64,000 nucleotides of DNA, from positions 2,950,501 through 3,014,500 of the forward strand of contig NZ_CP114786.1 in assembly GCF_027359675.1 (NCBI RefSeq), written 5' to 3'. Source of the DNA: Roseibium sp. Sym1 (GTDB lineage: Bacteria > Pseudomonadota > Alphaproteobacteria > Rhizobiales > Stappiaceae). The notes under the pieces were generated by a model. It searched no databases, was not told the DNA's origin, and worked only from the letters and a program-made list of their open reading frames with translations. The position numbers and the translations under genes are program-made. How positions within the stretch are numbered: the stretch's first letter is position 1; the number at the start of each line of letters is the position of its first letter. Shown in pieces: positions 8,899-17,376 of the stretch.

Positions 8899-8935
8899 CC
8901 GGCGGGCGATTTTCCAGGATCTCCCGCCGGTCTTT
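8899..8935 (+). terminator. probable terminator after the kinase gene
   Basis: CCGGCGGG (8899-8906) pairs with CCCGCCGG (8923-8930), followed by TCTTT. It begins 14 bases after the kinase stop. The loop is 16 bases and the T-run short, so strength is uncertain. Confidence 0.5.
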
Positions 8936-9430
8936 CCATCTGTGGCATTGCCGGAAATCGCATATTCGCCGTGATGGTCCCCGCTTGTGTGACACGGTTG
9001 TCTTTCTCGGCGCTGCTATCCCTTGATTGCTTTCCTGTTTTGGAAAGTAAGTGGCTTGATTTCTTATTTTACTTCTTGATTTGGTTCATTCAGGGTGCTG
9101 GCAGTCGGAGAGAGCCAGATGAGTACCCGGATTGTCATCCTTGCCTGAAACCATCATGCCTGTTGCCTCGCCAGTAGCTGCTGCCGGCCGGTCAAGCGAG
9201 GAGTACGTCTCTCCGGGTAATAAACGTCCGCCTGGCGAGCGAGACCCTTTCTTCACGTCTGCTCCATTCGAAGGCCTTGCCTTCCATCTCAATTCATCAC
9301 AAGATCCGGTAAAACTCACAGTGTGCTGTGATGTTTTTTTCGGGGAAGGAAGGATATGCTTGCCGAAATATGGCGCGCATGCGGAAATGGATTTGTCCGC
9401 TCTTGAAACAATCCCGTCAAATTCAGCTTG
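8936..9430. other. intergenic stretch, no supported gene
   Basis: About 500 bases separate two operons on the plus strand. Open frames of up to 99 codons exist but lack recognisable product and ribosome site. An inverted repeat TCACAG/CTGTGA (9316-9321, 9326-9331) is followed by TG and seven T residues, resembling a small Rho-independent terminator with no gene before it. Confidence 0.4.
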
Positions 9431-9436
9431 AAAAAA

Positions 9437-9464
9437 GTTATAAGATATAACTATTATATTCCAT
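9437..9464 (+). promoter_or_regulatory. putative MarR operator upstream of TRAP operon
   Basis: GTTATAAGATATAAC (9437-9451) is a 6-bp perfect inverted repeat with 3-base spacer. It is followed by TTATATTCCAT (9454-9464), whose exact reverse complement occurs at 12578-12588 before the catabolic operon. The region lies 60-90 bases before the TRAP binding-protein start. Control by the MarR-family protein encoded at 14170 is inferred. Confidence 0.5.
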
Positions 9465-9524
9465 CACCTGGTCGGAAGGAGGATGCCGGCCGGGCTTTGG
9501 AGTTGATCGAACAGGGAGGAAACC

Positions 9525-10565
9525 ATGATCAACTTGAACAGGAAGATTGCCAAACTCGCCGCTGCGGCTGCCGTCTCGGCAGTCGCTTTGGCCGGTACGG
9601 CCTCGTCCACTTTCGCGCAGGAAGTCACCTTGCGCCTGCACCAGTTCCTGCCGGCCCAGGCCAATGTTCCGAAGAACATCCTGGATCCGTGGGCGGACAA
9701 GATCGAAGCCGAATCCGGCGGGCGCATCAAGATCGAGCGTTATCCTGCCATGCAGCTTGGCGGCAAGCCGCCGGAGCTGATCGACCAGGTGGTCGATGGT
9801 GTTGTCGATATCGTCTGGACCGTTGCCGGCTACACGCCGGGCCGTTTCCCGCGTGCGGAAGTGTTTGAACTGCCCTTCACAATGAGCGACGCGGAGACCA
9901 TGTCCCGGGCTTACTGGAAGCTCGCGGAAGAAGAGATGATGGACACCGAGTTCGCTCCCTTCAAGCCGCTCGGCCTGTGGGTGCATGGCCCAGGCGTGAT
10001 CCATTCCAGCAACCCGATCACCAGCCTGGGTGACCTCAACGGGGTCAAGCTGCGTGCGCCGACGCGTGTGACCAACAAGCTGTTCTCCAATCTCGGTGCA
10101 ACGCCGATCGGCATGCCGGTTCCGGCCATTCCGGAAGCGCTGTCCAAGGGCGTGGTCGATGCCACGGTCATTCCGTGGGAAGTCGTCGGCGCGCTCAAGG
10201 TCAGCGAACTGGTGAACAACCACACCGAGTTCCCGGGCGACGCGCTTTACACGACCACGTTCCTGTTCGCGATGAACAAGGACAAGTACGACAGCCTGCC
10301 GGATGACCTCAAAGCCATCATCGATGCGAATTCCGGCGAGGAATTCTCGGCCTTTGCCGGCAAGCAGATGCAGTCCGACGATGCCGGTCCCCGTGCCGCC
10401 GCCGTCGAGAACGGCAACAACATCATCACGCTGACACCGGAACAGGTGTCGGAGTGGAAGGATGCCGCCCAGGGCACCATCGACGAATGGTTTGTCGAGA
10501 TGGACAGCAAGGGCATCGACGGCAAGGCCCTGAAGGCCCGTGCCGACGAACTGATGGCCAACTGA
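9525..10565 (+). CDS. TRAP transporter substrate-binding protein (DctP family)
   Basis: This 346-aa periplasmic receptor captures an organic acid for the TRAP membrane subunits encoded downstream. A Sec signal peptide ends at about residue 31 (STFAQ). The DctP core includes GVKLRAPTRV, residues about 168-177, whose Arg normally salt-bridges the ligand carboxylate. GGGAGGA precedes ATG 9525. Its promoter shares a motif with the downstream aromatic catabolic operon, so an aryl-propenoate such as coumarate or ferulate is the likely ligand, as for TarP of Rhodopseudomonas. That assignment is inference. Confidence 0.88.
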   Translation: MINLNRKIAKLAAAAAVSAVALAGTASSTFAQEVTLRLHQFLPAQANVPKNILDPWADKIEAESGGRIKIERYPAMQLGGKPPELIDQVVDGVVDIVWTVAGYTPGRFPRAEVFELPFTMSDAETMSRAYWKLAEEEMMDTEFAPFKPLGLWVHGPGVIHSSNPITSLGDLNGVKLRAPTRVTNKLFSNLGATPIGMPVPAIPEALSKGVVDATVIPWEVVGALKVSELVNNHTEFPGDALYTTTFLFAMNKDKYDSLPDDLKAIIDANSGEEFSAFAGKQMQSDDAGPRAAAVENGNNIITLTPEQVSEWKDAAQGTIDEWFVEMDSKGIDGKALKARADELMAN

Positions 10566-10581
10566 TCCATCCGTGACATGC

Positions 10582-10611
10582 GTTCCCCCGGAACCGTGGT
10601 TCCGGGGGAAC
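10582..10611 (+). other. strong stem-loop between TRAP receptor and membrane genes
   Basis: Positions 10582-10595 and 10598-10611 are perfectly complementary, a nearly loopless 12-14-bp hairpin. No T-run follows, so a transcript-stabilising or attenuating role is more likely than full termination. Confidence 0.6.
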
Positions 10612-10631
10612 CATCGACAGGACACTGAACA

Positions 10632-11219
10632 ATGTTGCTCACTCTGGTGGAGCGTCTCGCGCGCTTCATGGCAATTCTCGGCGGCCTGGTGCTGACCGTG
10701 CTGATCGCGCTGACCTGTGTCAGCGTGCTTGGGCGCGGCCTCAACACCCTAGGGCATTCCGACTTCCTGAAATCCATATCCGAAAGCGCCGCCAACGCCC
10801 TGATCTCGACCGGCGTCGGCCCGGTCTCGGGTGACTTCGAACTTCTCGAGGCCGGCATCAGCTTCACCATCTTCGCCTTTCTGCCGATCTGCCAGCTGCG
10901 CCGCGGTCACGCAACGGTCGACATCTTCGCCACGGGATTTCCGCGCTGGCTGAACCGGTTTCTTGAAACCTTCTGGGAAGTGCTCTTGAGCGCCCTGATC
11001 ATCGTGATCACCTGGCGGCTGTTCATCGGCATGGAAGACAAGATGCGCTACAACGAAACAACCTTCCTGCTGCAGTTCCCGATCTGGTGGGCCTACGCCC
11101 TCAGTTTTTCAGCGGCTCTGATCGCCTCCGTCGTCGCGGTCTATTGCGCGGCCGCAAGGCTGCTGGAACTGTTCACGGGCCGTCGCTACACGCCGGAAGC
11201 CGAGGGGGGCGTCCATTGA
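10632..11219 (+). CDS. TRAP transporter small membrane subunit (DctQ family)
   Basis: This 195-aa membrane protein has the four hydrophobic segments of DctQ (about residues 13-35, 73-88, 110-130 and 150-178). An extra loop between the first two, residues about 40-70, is longer than in typical DctQ proteins of about 165 aa. It bridges the periplasmic receptor and the large DctM channel. The stop codon overlaps the TTG start of dctM. Confidence 0.87.
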   Translation: MLLTLVERLARFMAILGGLVLTVLIALTCVSVLGRGLNTLGHSDFLKSISESAANALISTGVGPVSGDFELLEAGISFTIFAFLPICQLRRGHATVDIFATGFPRWLNRFLETFWEVLLSALIIVITWRLFIGMEDKMRYNETTFLLQFPIWWAYALSFSAALIASVVAVYCAAARLLELFTGRRYTPEAEGGVH

Positions 11220-12532
11220 GCCTGCTTGAACTGGGATACTACTCCTTTCCCGTCCTGCTCATTCTGATCTTCCTGCGCGCGCCCATCGGCCTCGCCATGA
11301 TGATCTGCGGCCTGGGCGGCCTGTGGCTGGCCACCGGCAGCCCCAACATCTTTCTCTCCAAGCTGAAGAGCGAGACCTACTCGACCTTTTCCAGCTATTC
11401 GCTGACCATCATTCCGATGTTCCTGCTGATGGGGCAGTTCGCGACCCATTCGGGCATGTCGTCGTCGCTGTTCAAGGCGGCCGAAAGCTGGCTCGGGCAC
11501 CGCAAGGGCGGTGTCGCGATGGCCGCTGTCGGAGCCTGTGCGGGATTTGGCGCGATCTGCGGATCGTCCCTGGCAACCGCCGCGACCATGAGCCGGGTCG
11601 CCCTGCCGGAACTGCGCCGCTACGGCTATTCGGGCGGATTCTCGACCGCGACCCTGGCGGCGGGCGGCACCCTCGGCATTCTCATTCCGCCGTCGGTGAT
11701 CCTGGTGATCTACGCCATCCTGACCGAGCAGAATATCGCCAAGCTGTTCCTGGCGGCCTTCGTCCCGGGCATCCTGGCTGCGATCGGCTACATGATCACG
11801 ATCTCGATCTATGTGCGGCTCAACCCTGCCGCCGCCGGCACGCGTGAACCGATTCCCTATCCGGAGCGCATGCGGGCAATGATCGATGTGTGGCCGGTGC
11901 TGCTGGTCTTCGGTCTCGTGGTCGGCGGCATTTATCTGGGGTGGTTCACCCCGACCGAAGGCGCCGCCGTCGGTGCGGCCGGCACGGGCATCCTGGCCCT
12001 GATCTCGGGGAACCTGACCTGGAAGATGTTCCTCGACAGCATGATCCAGACCGCCATGAGCACGGCGATGATCTTCTTCATCATCCTGGGCGCCGGCTTC
12101 TACAACAGCTTCCTGGCACTCAGCCAGTTGCCGCAGGAGCTTTCCGGCTGGGTGGTCGGCCAGGGCTTCAGCCCGTGGATGGTGCTGACCCTGATCCTGC
12201 TGTTCTATCTTGCCTTCGGCTGCCTGATGGACAGCCTGTCGATGATCCTCCTGACCATCCCGATCTTCTTCCCGGTGATCAGCGTGCTGGAGTTCGGCAT
12301 GAGTCCGGAACATGTCGCGATCTGGTTCGGCATCATCGTGCTGATCGTGGTCGAGGTCGGGCTGATCACGCCACCTGTCGGGATGAACCTGTTCATCATC
12401 AACGCGATGGACCGATCGACGCCGATGAAGGAAACCTACAAGGCGGTGCTCTGGTTCGTCACCTCCGACATTGTCCGGGTCATCCTTCTGGTGCTGTTCC
12501 CCTCGATCACCCTGTTCCTTCTGGGCGGCTAG
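11216..12532 (+). CDS. TRAP transporter large membrane subunit (DctM family)
   Basis: This 438-aa Na+-coupled permease has the repeated hydrophobic helices of DctM, including GTLGILIPPSVILVIYAILT near residue 155 and the mirrored LITPPVGMNLFIIN near residue 385. I chose TTG 11216, which overlaps the dctQ stop as TTGA. It gives the normal family length and the expected membrane-embedded N-terminus; no ATG fits. Confidence 0.88.
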   Translation: MSLLELGYYSFPVLLILIFLRAPIGLAMMICGLGGLWLATGSPNIFLSKLKSETYSTFSSYSLTIIPMFLLMGQFATHSGMSSSLFKAAESWLGHRKGGVAMAAVGACAGFGAICGSSLATAATMSRVALPELRRYGYSGGFSTATLAAGGTLGILIPPSVILVIYAILTEQNIAKLFLAAFVPGILAAIGYMITISIYVRLNPAAAGTREPIPYPERMRAMIDVWPVLLVFGLVVGGIYLGWFTPTEGAAVGAAGTGILALISGNLTWKMFLDSMIQTAMSTAMIFFIILGAGFYNSFLALSQLPQELSGWVVGQGFSPWMVLTLILLFYLAFGCLMDSLSMILLTIPIFFPVISVLEFGMSPEHVAIWFGIIVLIVVEVGLITPPVGMNLFIINAMDRSTPMKETYKAVLWFVTSDIVRVILLVLFPSITLFLLGG

Positions 12533-12577
12533 ACCGCCCGGAGGGCCAGACAGGGTTACCGGTCCGTGAAAATAGGT

Positions 12578-12588
12578 ATGGAATATAA
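12578..12588 (+). promoter_or_regulatory. putative MarR operator before catabolic operon
   Basis: ATGGAATATAA is the exact reverse complement of TTATATTCCAT at 9454-9464, in an AT-rich gap between the TRAP genes and the dehydrogenase gene. It lies 35 bases before the SDR start. The shared site links transporter and pathway to one regulator. Confidence 0.5.
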
Positions 12589-12622
12589 CAATGATAGGTC
12601 AAACTGAATTGGAGGCAGCGCG

Positions 12623-13387
12623 ATGCAGCTAGGAAACACCACCGCGCTGGTGACCGGTGCCGGCAGCGGCCTCGGCGCGGCAACGGCCCGTCATTTCGCT
12701 GCCCGGGGTGCGAAGGTTGTCCTGCTCGACTACGACATCGACCGGGCCGGCAAGGTGGCGGACGAGATCGGCGCGCGTGCCGTCCAGGCCGATGTCAGTG
12801 ACGAGGCGGCCGTCGGCAAGGCGCTCGATGAAGCCGCCGCGCATCTGGGCGGCGCACCCCGCGCGGTCGTCAATTGCGCCGGTGTCGGCTTCGCCGCGCG
12901 CATCGTCGGCCGGGAGGGCAAGCTTTCCTTCGATACGTTCGAAAAGACGCTGAAAGTGAACCTGTTCGGGACATTCAACGTCATGAGCCACGCGGCCAGA
13001 CGGTTGCTCGAGGAAGCGCCGCTGGAAAACGGCGAGCGCGGCGTGATCGTCAACACGGCCTCGGTCGCCTTCGAGGACGGCCAGCTCGGCCAGGCCGCCT
13101 ATTCGGCGTCCAAGGGCGGCATTGCCGCCATGTGTCTGCCGGCTGCGCGGGAATTCGCCCAGCACGGCATCCGCGTGATGGCGATCGCCCCGGGCCTGTT
13201 CCGCACGCCGATGATGGAAGGCCTGCCGGAAGAGGTGGCGGCCAAGATCGCCGCCAACATTCCGTTTCCGCCACGTCTCGGTGAACCGGACGAATTCGCG
13301 CTGCTCGCCGAGCACATCGTCAGCAACCCGTTCCTCAATGGAACCACCATCCGCCTGGACGGCGCCGTGCGCCTGCCACCGCGCTGA
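12623..13387 (+). CDS. short-chain dehydrogenase, likely 3-hydroxyacyl-CoA dehydrogenase
   Basis: This 254-aa NAD(P)-dependent oxidoreductase resembles type II 3-hydroxyacyl-CoA dehydrogenases (HSD10 type). It has the nucleotide motif TGAGSGLG (11-18), the structural NCAG and the catalytic Ser plus YSASK near residues 147-163. In the operon context it would oxidise 3-hydroxy-3-arylpropanoyl-CoA to the 3-keto thioester, the role of CouN in the Rhodococcus hydroxycinnamate pathway. GGAGGCAG precedes the ATG. Family is clear; substrate is inferred from neighbours. Confidence 0.85.
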   Translation: MQLGNTTALVTGAGSGLGAATARHFAARGAKVVLLDYDIDRAGKVADEIGARAVQADVSDEAAVGKALDEAAAHLGGAPRAVVNCAGVGFAARIVGREGKLSFDTFEKTLKVNLFGTFNVMSHAARRLLEEAPLENGERGVIVNTASVAFEDGQLGQAAYSASKGGIAAMCLPAAREFAQHGIRVMAIAPGLFRTPMMEGLPEEVAAKIAANIPFPPRLGEPDEFALLAEHIVSNPFLNGTTIRLDGAVRLPPR

Positions 13388-13397
13388 GGAGTTTCAG

Positions 13398-14165
13398 ATG
13401 TCTGACCCGATCCTGAAAATTGACATCCAAGACAGCGTCGCCACGCTGACCATGAACCGCCCGGACAAGCGCAATGCCATGTGCGACGCGCTGCTGGAAG
13501 CAATCGATGGCTTCTTCTCCAAACCGCCTGAAGGGGTCAAGGCCGTTGTCCTGACCGGAACGGCGGGGCATTTCTGCTCCGGGCTCGACCTCAGTGAACA
13601 TGTCGCCCGCGATGCCGAAGGCACCATGCGCCATTCGCGCGGTTGGCACGAGGTGATGGACCGGATCCAGTTCGGCGGGCTGCCGGTGGTTTCGGCGATG
13701 TTCGGCGCGGTCATCGGCGGCGGCCTGGAGCTGGCGTCGGCCACGCATGCCCGGGTTGCCGAACCGTCCGCGTTCTTCCAGTTGCCGGAAGGCCGTCGCG
13801 GCATTTTCGTCGGCGGCGGTGCCTCCGTCCGGGTCGGCCGCATCCTGGGGCCGGACCGGATGACGGAAATGATGCTGACCGGCCGCAAGTACAGCGCGGA
13901 GGAGGGCCTTGCACTGGGCCTGACCCATTATACGGTCGGCGAAGGCGAGGCGCTGGCCAAGGCGCAGGATCTTGCCCGCAAGATTGCCTCCAACGCGCCG
14001 CTTTCCAACTACATCATGATCCAGGCGCTGGCCCGGATCGGAGACATGTCCAAGGCCGACGGCCTCTTTACCGAAAGCCTGTGCGCGGCCATCACCCAGA
14101 CCAGCCCCGATGCGCTGGAAGGGCTGGCGGCCTTTCTTGAAAAACGCAATCCGACCTTCCGGTGA
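13398..14165 (+). CDS. enoyl-CoA hydratase/isomerase (crotonase) family protein
   Basis: This 255-aa protein has the crotonase oxyanion-hole segments GHFCSGLDLSEH (58-69) and GAVIGGGLELA (103-113), and the Glu-containing LPEGRRGIFVGGG (129-141). It probably hydrates an aryl-propenoyl-CoA made by the ligase encoded at 14678, feeding the SDR upstream. A retro-aldol feruloyl-CoA hydratase-lyase role is possible, but the accompanying dehydrogenase and hydrolase favour the beta-oxidation-like route. The start at 13398 has GAGGAG 7-12 bases upstream and follows the SDR stop by 10 bases. Confidence 0.85.
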   Translation: MSDPILKIDIQDSVATLTMNRPDKRNAMCDALLEAIDGFFSKPPEGVKAVVLTGTAGHFCSGLDLSEHVARDAEGTMRHSRGWHEVMDRIQFGGLPVVSAMFGAVIGGGLELASATHARVAEPSAFFQLPEGRRGIFVGGGASVRVGRILGPDRMTEMMLTGRKYSAEEGLALGLTHYTVGEGEALAKAQDLARKIASNAPLSNYIMIQALARIGDMSKADGLFTESLCAAITQTSPDALEGLAAFLEKRNPTFR

Positions 14166-14169
14166 GGCC

Positions 14170-14655
14170 ATGAAGAAACCCGTGCCCGAACCTGAACAGC
14201 CTGCCGGGGCCGCAAGTGTCAGCGACCGCTCGCTGCGCTCGCTTCACGGCTACCAGATCAAGCGGGCGTTCAATGTCATCCAGTCGGATCTCAACCGGAC
14301 GCTGAAGCCCTTCGATCTCCGGATGATCACCTACACCGCGCTGATCCTGATTGTCGACAATCCCGGTCTGCGCCAGTCGCAACTGGCAGAGGCAATGGAT
14401 ATCGAACGGCCCAACCTGGTGGTGATCGTCGATGAGCTTGAACGGCGCGAACTGATCATCAGGGACCGTCTGCCGAGTGACCGCCGGGCCTATGCGCTCA
14501 AGGCAACCCTGGCAGGGCGGCGTCTGTACGAGCAGGCCGTCGCCGCGGTCGAGACGCATGAGCAGCGCCTGCTTCGGGGCATCAATCCGGATGCGCTCAG
14601 AACCGCGATGAAGGTGATGCAACTGATTGAAGCCAACCGGCAGCAGGAGGCTTGA
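14170..14655 (+). CDS. MarR-family regulator (CouR-like by context)
   Basis: This 161-aa winged-helix regulator has the MarR layout: dimer helix, recognition helix around RQSQLAEAMDIERPNLVVIV (about 77-96), and the wing with RDRLPSDRRAYAL (about 104-116). It lies inside the catabolic operon, four bases after the hydratase gene. CouR of Rhodopseudomonas and Rhodococcus is a MarR protein derepressed by hydroxycinnamoyl-CoA, and the same logic is likely here. The paired motif at 9454 and 12578 is the candidate operator. Confidence 0.85.
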   Translation: MKKPVPEPEQPAGAASVSDRSLRSLHGYQIKRAFNVIQSDLNRTLKPFDLRMITYTALILIVDNPGLRQSQLAEAMDIERPNLVVIVDELERRELIIRDRLPSDRRAYALKATLAGRRLYEQAVAAVETHEQRLLRGINPDALRTAMKVMQLIEANRQQEA

Positions 14656-14677
14656 GATGGCTTCGGGAGGAGCAGTG

Positions 14678-16492
14678 ATGAAACGCACGTCGGACTATCA
14701 GCCCCATTCCGTCGACCTGGAGAAGCGTGCGGACGGCACGCTTCTCATGAGGTCGACTCACACCCTGACGCCAACCGTCGACCGCACCGGCGACTGGCTG
14801 CACCACTGGGCGGAGACCGCGCCGGACCGTGTGTTTTTGGCGGAACGCAGCGGCGCCGGCTGGCACGAGGAAACCTATGCCGGCGTGCTCGGCAAGGTCC
14901 GCGCCGTCGGCGCCGCGCTTCTGGCGCGTGGACTTGATACGTCCACACCGGTCCTGGTGATGTCGGGCAATGGTGTTGACCACGGCATTCTGGCACTGGC
15001 CGCCCAGTATGTCGGCGTGCCCATCGTGCCGGTGGCCGAGCAATATGCGCTGGTACACGGAGCCCACGGCCGCCTGCGCGAAGTCATCGGCCTCATCAAG
15101 CCGAAACTGGCCTATGTGGTCGATGCCGAGCAGTTCGGCGAGGCGCTCGACCTCGATGCGCTGCACTCGGTCGAGATCGTCGCCAGCCGACCGGGAAAAA
15201 GGAACGTCACCGCCTTTGCCGACCTCCTGAAGGGCGATGGCGGCATTGATATCGACGGGGCCTTTGCCCAGGTGACACCCGACACGGTCGGCAAGATCCT
15301 GATGACATCGGGATCGACCTCCAGTCCGAAGGGCGTCCTGACGACGCATCGCATGATGTGCGTCAACCAGGCCCAGCTTGCCGATGCGCTGCCTTTCCTG
15401 AGGAAGCGCCCGCCGGTGCTTGTCGACTGGCTGCCGTGGAACCACGTCTTCGGCGGTTCGCACAATTTCAACATGACACTGGCCAATGGCGGCAGTCTCT
15501 ATATCGACGACGGCAAGCCGGTGAAGGGCCTGTTCGACCGCACGGTCGAAAATCTCGGACTGAAGACCGGAACGCTGTGTTTCAACGTGCCGCTCGGCTT
15601 CGGCATGCTGCTGAAGGCTCTGGAGCAGGACGAGGGCCTGCGCCGGCGCTTCTTCGAGGACCTCGACCTGATCTTCTATGCCGGCGCGTCCCTGCCACAG
15701 GAAGTCTGGACGGGATTCGAACGCATGGCGATGGAGGTCAAGGGTGAAATCCCGCTGATGACCTCGTCCTGGGGTCTGACCGAAACCGCTCCGGCGGCGA
15801 TGATGCAGCAGGAGCCGGCGCCACGGTCCGGTATCGTCGGCGTGCCGGTCAACGGCGTGACGATCAAGCTGATCCCGGACGAGGACATGCGCTGCGAGGC
15901 TCGCGTCAAGGGTCCGAACATCATGCCGGGCTATTTCAACGATCCGGACAAGACGAAGGCCGCCTTCGACGATGAAGGTTTCTTCATCACGGGCGACGCC
16001 ATGGTGTTTCTGGACGAGAAAGATCCGAACAAGGGCATGCGCTTTGACGGCCGGATTTCGGAGGACTTCAAGTTGCAGTCCGGCACCTGGGTGCGCGCGG
16101 CGCAGTTGAAGCTCGACATGCTGTCGCGCCTGGCACCGCTGGTCTCCGACCTCGTCGTCACCGGTGCCGACCGGAACCAGATCGGCGTGATGGTCTTCCC
16201 GAATGTTCAGGAGCTGGCCCGCGAGGGTTTCGACCTGACGGAAGATGGTGGCGCCTATGCCTGCAAGCTGCTGCAGGGCGAGATCCATCGGCGCCTCTCC
16301 GAACGCGCCCGCGAGATCAGCGGCAGCTCCACGCTTGTGTCCCGGGCCATCGTGCTGGCCGAACCGCCGTCCATGCCGGAAGGCGAGATGACGGCCAAGG
16401 GCAACCTGAACATCCGCAAGGTCCTGACGCGCCGCGCGGCGCTGCTGGAGCGGCTTTACAATGACGACGACCCGGCAGTGGTCACAATCTGA
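14678..16492 (+). CDS. AMP-forming carboxylate-CoA ligase, feruloyl-CoA synthetase-like
   Basis: This 604-aa acyl-CoA synthetase activates a carboxylic acid through an acyl-AMP. The P-loop-like A3 motif TSGSTSSPKGV (about 209-219), the WGLTETAP region and the GDAM/FDGRISEDFKLQSG segment match feruloyl-CoA synthetases, which are also about 600 aa and longer than common fatty-acid ligases. ATG 14678 is preferred because GGGAGGAG (14665-14672) lies just upstream; an ATG at 14657 is in frame but would include this site. It performs the entry step of the proposed hydroxycinnamate pathway. Confidence 0.87.
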   Translation: MKRTSDYQPHSVDLEKRADGTLLMRSTHTLTPTVDRTGDWLHHWAETAPDRVFLAERSGAGWHEETYAGVLGKVRAVGAALLARGLDTSTPVLVMSGNGVDHGILALAAQYVGVPIVPVAEQYALVHGAHGRLREVIGLIKPKLAYVVDAEQFGEALDLDALHSVEIVASRPGKRNVTAFADLLKGDGGIDIDGAFAQVTPDTVGKILMTSGSTSSPKGVLTTHRMMCVNQAQLADALPFLRKRPPVLVDWLPWNHVFGGSHNFNMTLANGGSLYIDDGKPVKGLFDRTVENLGLKTGTLCFNVPLGFGMLLKALEQDEGLRRRFFEDLDLIFYAGASLPQEVWTGFERMAMEVKGEIPLMTSSWGLTETAPAAMMQQEPAPRSGIVGVPVNGVTIKLIPDEDMRCEARVKGPNIMPGYFNDPDKTKAAFDDEGFFITGDAMVFLDEKDPNKGMRFDGRISEDFKLQSGTWVRAAQLKLDMLSRLAPLVSDLVVTGADRNQIGVMVFPNVQELAREGFDLTEDGGAYACKLLQGEIHRRLSERAREISGSSTLVSRAIVLAEPPSMPEGEMTAKGNLNIRKVLTRRAALLERLYNDDDPAVVTI

Positions 16493-16503
16493 GGAGACGG
16501 ACA

Positions 16504-17376
16504 ATGGTCGACATCACCAAGGTTCGCGCCATCGACATCCACACCCATGCCGAAGAACCCTGCGGCTGCCACGCCGATGACGGCTATGATGATCTCCAGG
16601 CGACGATGGCGAAATATTTCCGCGCGCCCTGGACCCATCCGCCGACAGTGCAGGAAACCGCCGCCCATTACCGCGAGCAGAACATTGCCGCGGTGATCTT
16701 CCCGGTCGATGCGGAACGCGAGACCGGATACCGGCGCTACAAGAACGAGGAAGTCGCGGAGCTTGCCGCCGAGAACGACGACGTGCTCATTCCCTTTGCC
16801 TCCATCGATCCGCACAAGGGCAAGCTGGGTGCGCGCGAGGCCCGCCGCCTGATGAAGGAATTCGGCATCAAGGGCTTCAAGTTCCATCCAACGATGCAGG
16901 GCTTCTATCCCAATGACCGCATGGCCTACGAGCTCTACGAGGCGATCGCGGAAGAAGGCGCCATCGCCCTGTTCCACACCGGCCAGACCGGGGTCGGCAG
17001 CGGCATGCGCGGCGGCAACGGCATGCGGCTGAAATATTCCAATCCGATGTACATGGACGATGTCGCGGTCGACTTTCCGGACATGAAGATCATCCTGGCG
17101 CACCCGTCCTTCCCCTGGCAGGAAGAGGCACTGGCCGTCGCCCAGCACAAGCCGAACGTCTATATCGACCTGTCCGGCTGGTCGCCGAAATACTTCCCCG
17201 AGATTCTGGTCAAATACTGCAATTCGATCCTGAAGAAGAAGGTGCTGTTCGGTTCCGACTGGCCGATGATCACGCCGGAACGCTGGCTGTCCGATTTCGA
17301 GAAGATCGCCATCAAGGATGAACTGCGCCCCGACATCATCAAGGGCAATGCCGCACGGCTTCTGGGACTGTCATGA
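16504..17376 (+). CDS. amidohydrolase-2 family hydrolase, CouO-like
   Basis: This 290-aa TIM-barrel metal hydrolase carries the amidohydrolase metal site: DIHTH (11-15), the internal FKFHP and LAHPSFPW His residues, and FGSDWP near the end. Family members act as decarboxylases or hydrolases. Next to the SDR, hydratase, MarR and ligase genes the best match is CouO of Rhodococcus jostii, which cleaves 3-keto-3-arylpropanoyl-CoA to an aryl carboxylate and acetyl-CoA. GAGGAGACGG precedes the ATG. The stop overlaps the next start (ATGA). Confidence 0.83.
   Translation: MVDITKVRAIDIHTHAEEPCGCHADDGYDDLQATMAKYFRAPWTHPPTVQETAAHYREQNIAAVIFPVDAERETGYRRYKNEEVAELAAENDDVLIPFASIDPHKGKLGAREARRLMKEFGIKGFKFHPTMQGFYPNDRMAYELYEAIAEEGAIALFHTGQTGVGSGMRGGNGMRLKYSNPMYMDDVAVDFPDMKIILAHPSFPWQEEALAVAQHKPNVYIDLSGWSPKYFPEILVKYCNSILKKKVLFGSDWPMITPERWLSDFEKIAIKDELRPDIIKGNAARLLGLS

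Noticed and set aside
6921..8963. 680-codon minus-strand frame opposite the second ATPase and the kinase
   Set aside because: No recognisable domain, Arg/Gly/Gln-rich composition, and perfect antisense overlap with two well-supported genes.
9132..9431. 99-codon plus-strand frame before the TRAP operon
   Set aside because: Non-ATG start, no family pattern, and it runs over a terminator-like hairpin and into the promoter.
14597..16504. 635-codon minus-strand frame opposite the CoA ligase
   Set aside because: Low-complexity, His/Arg-rich translation; the plus strand has all ligase motifs.
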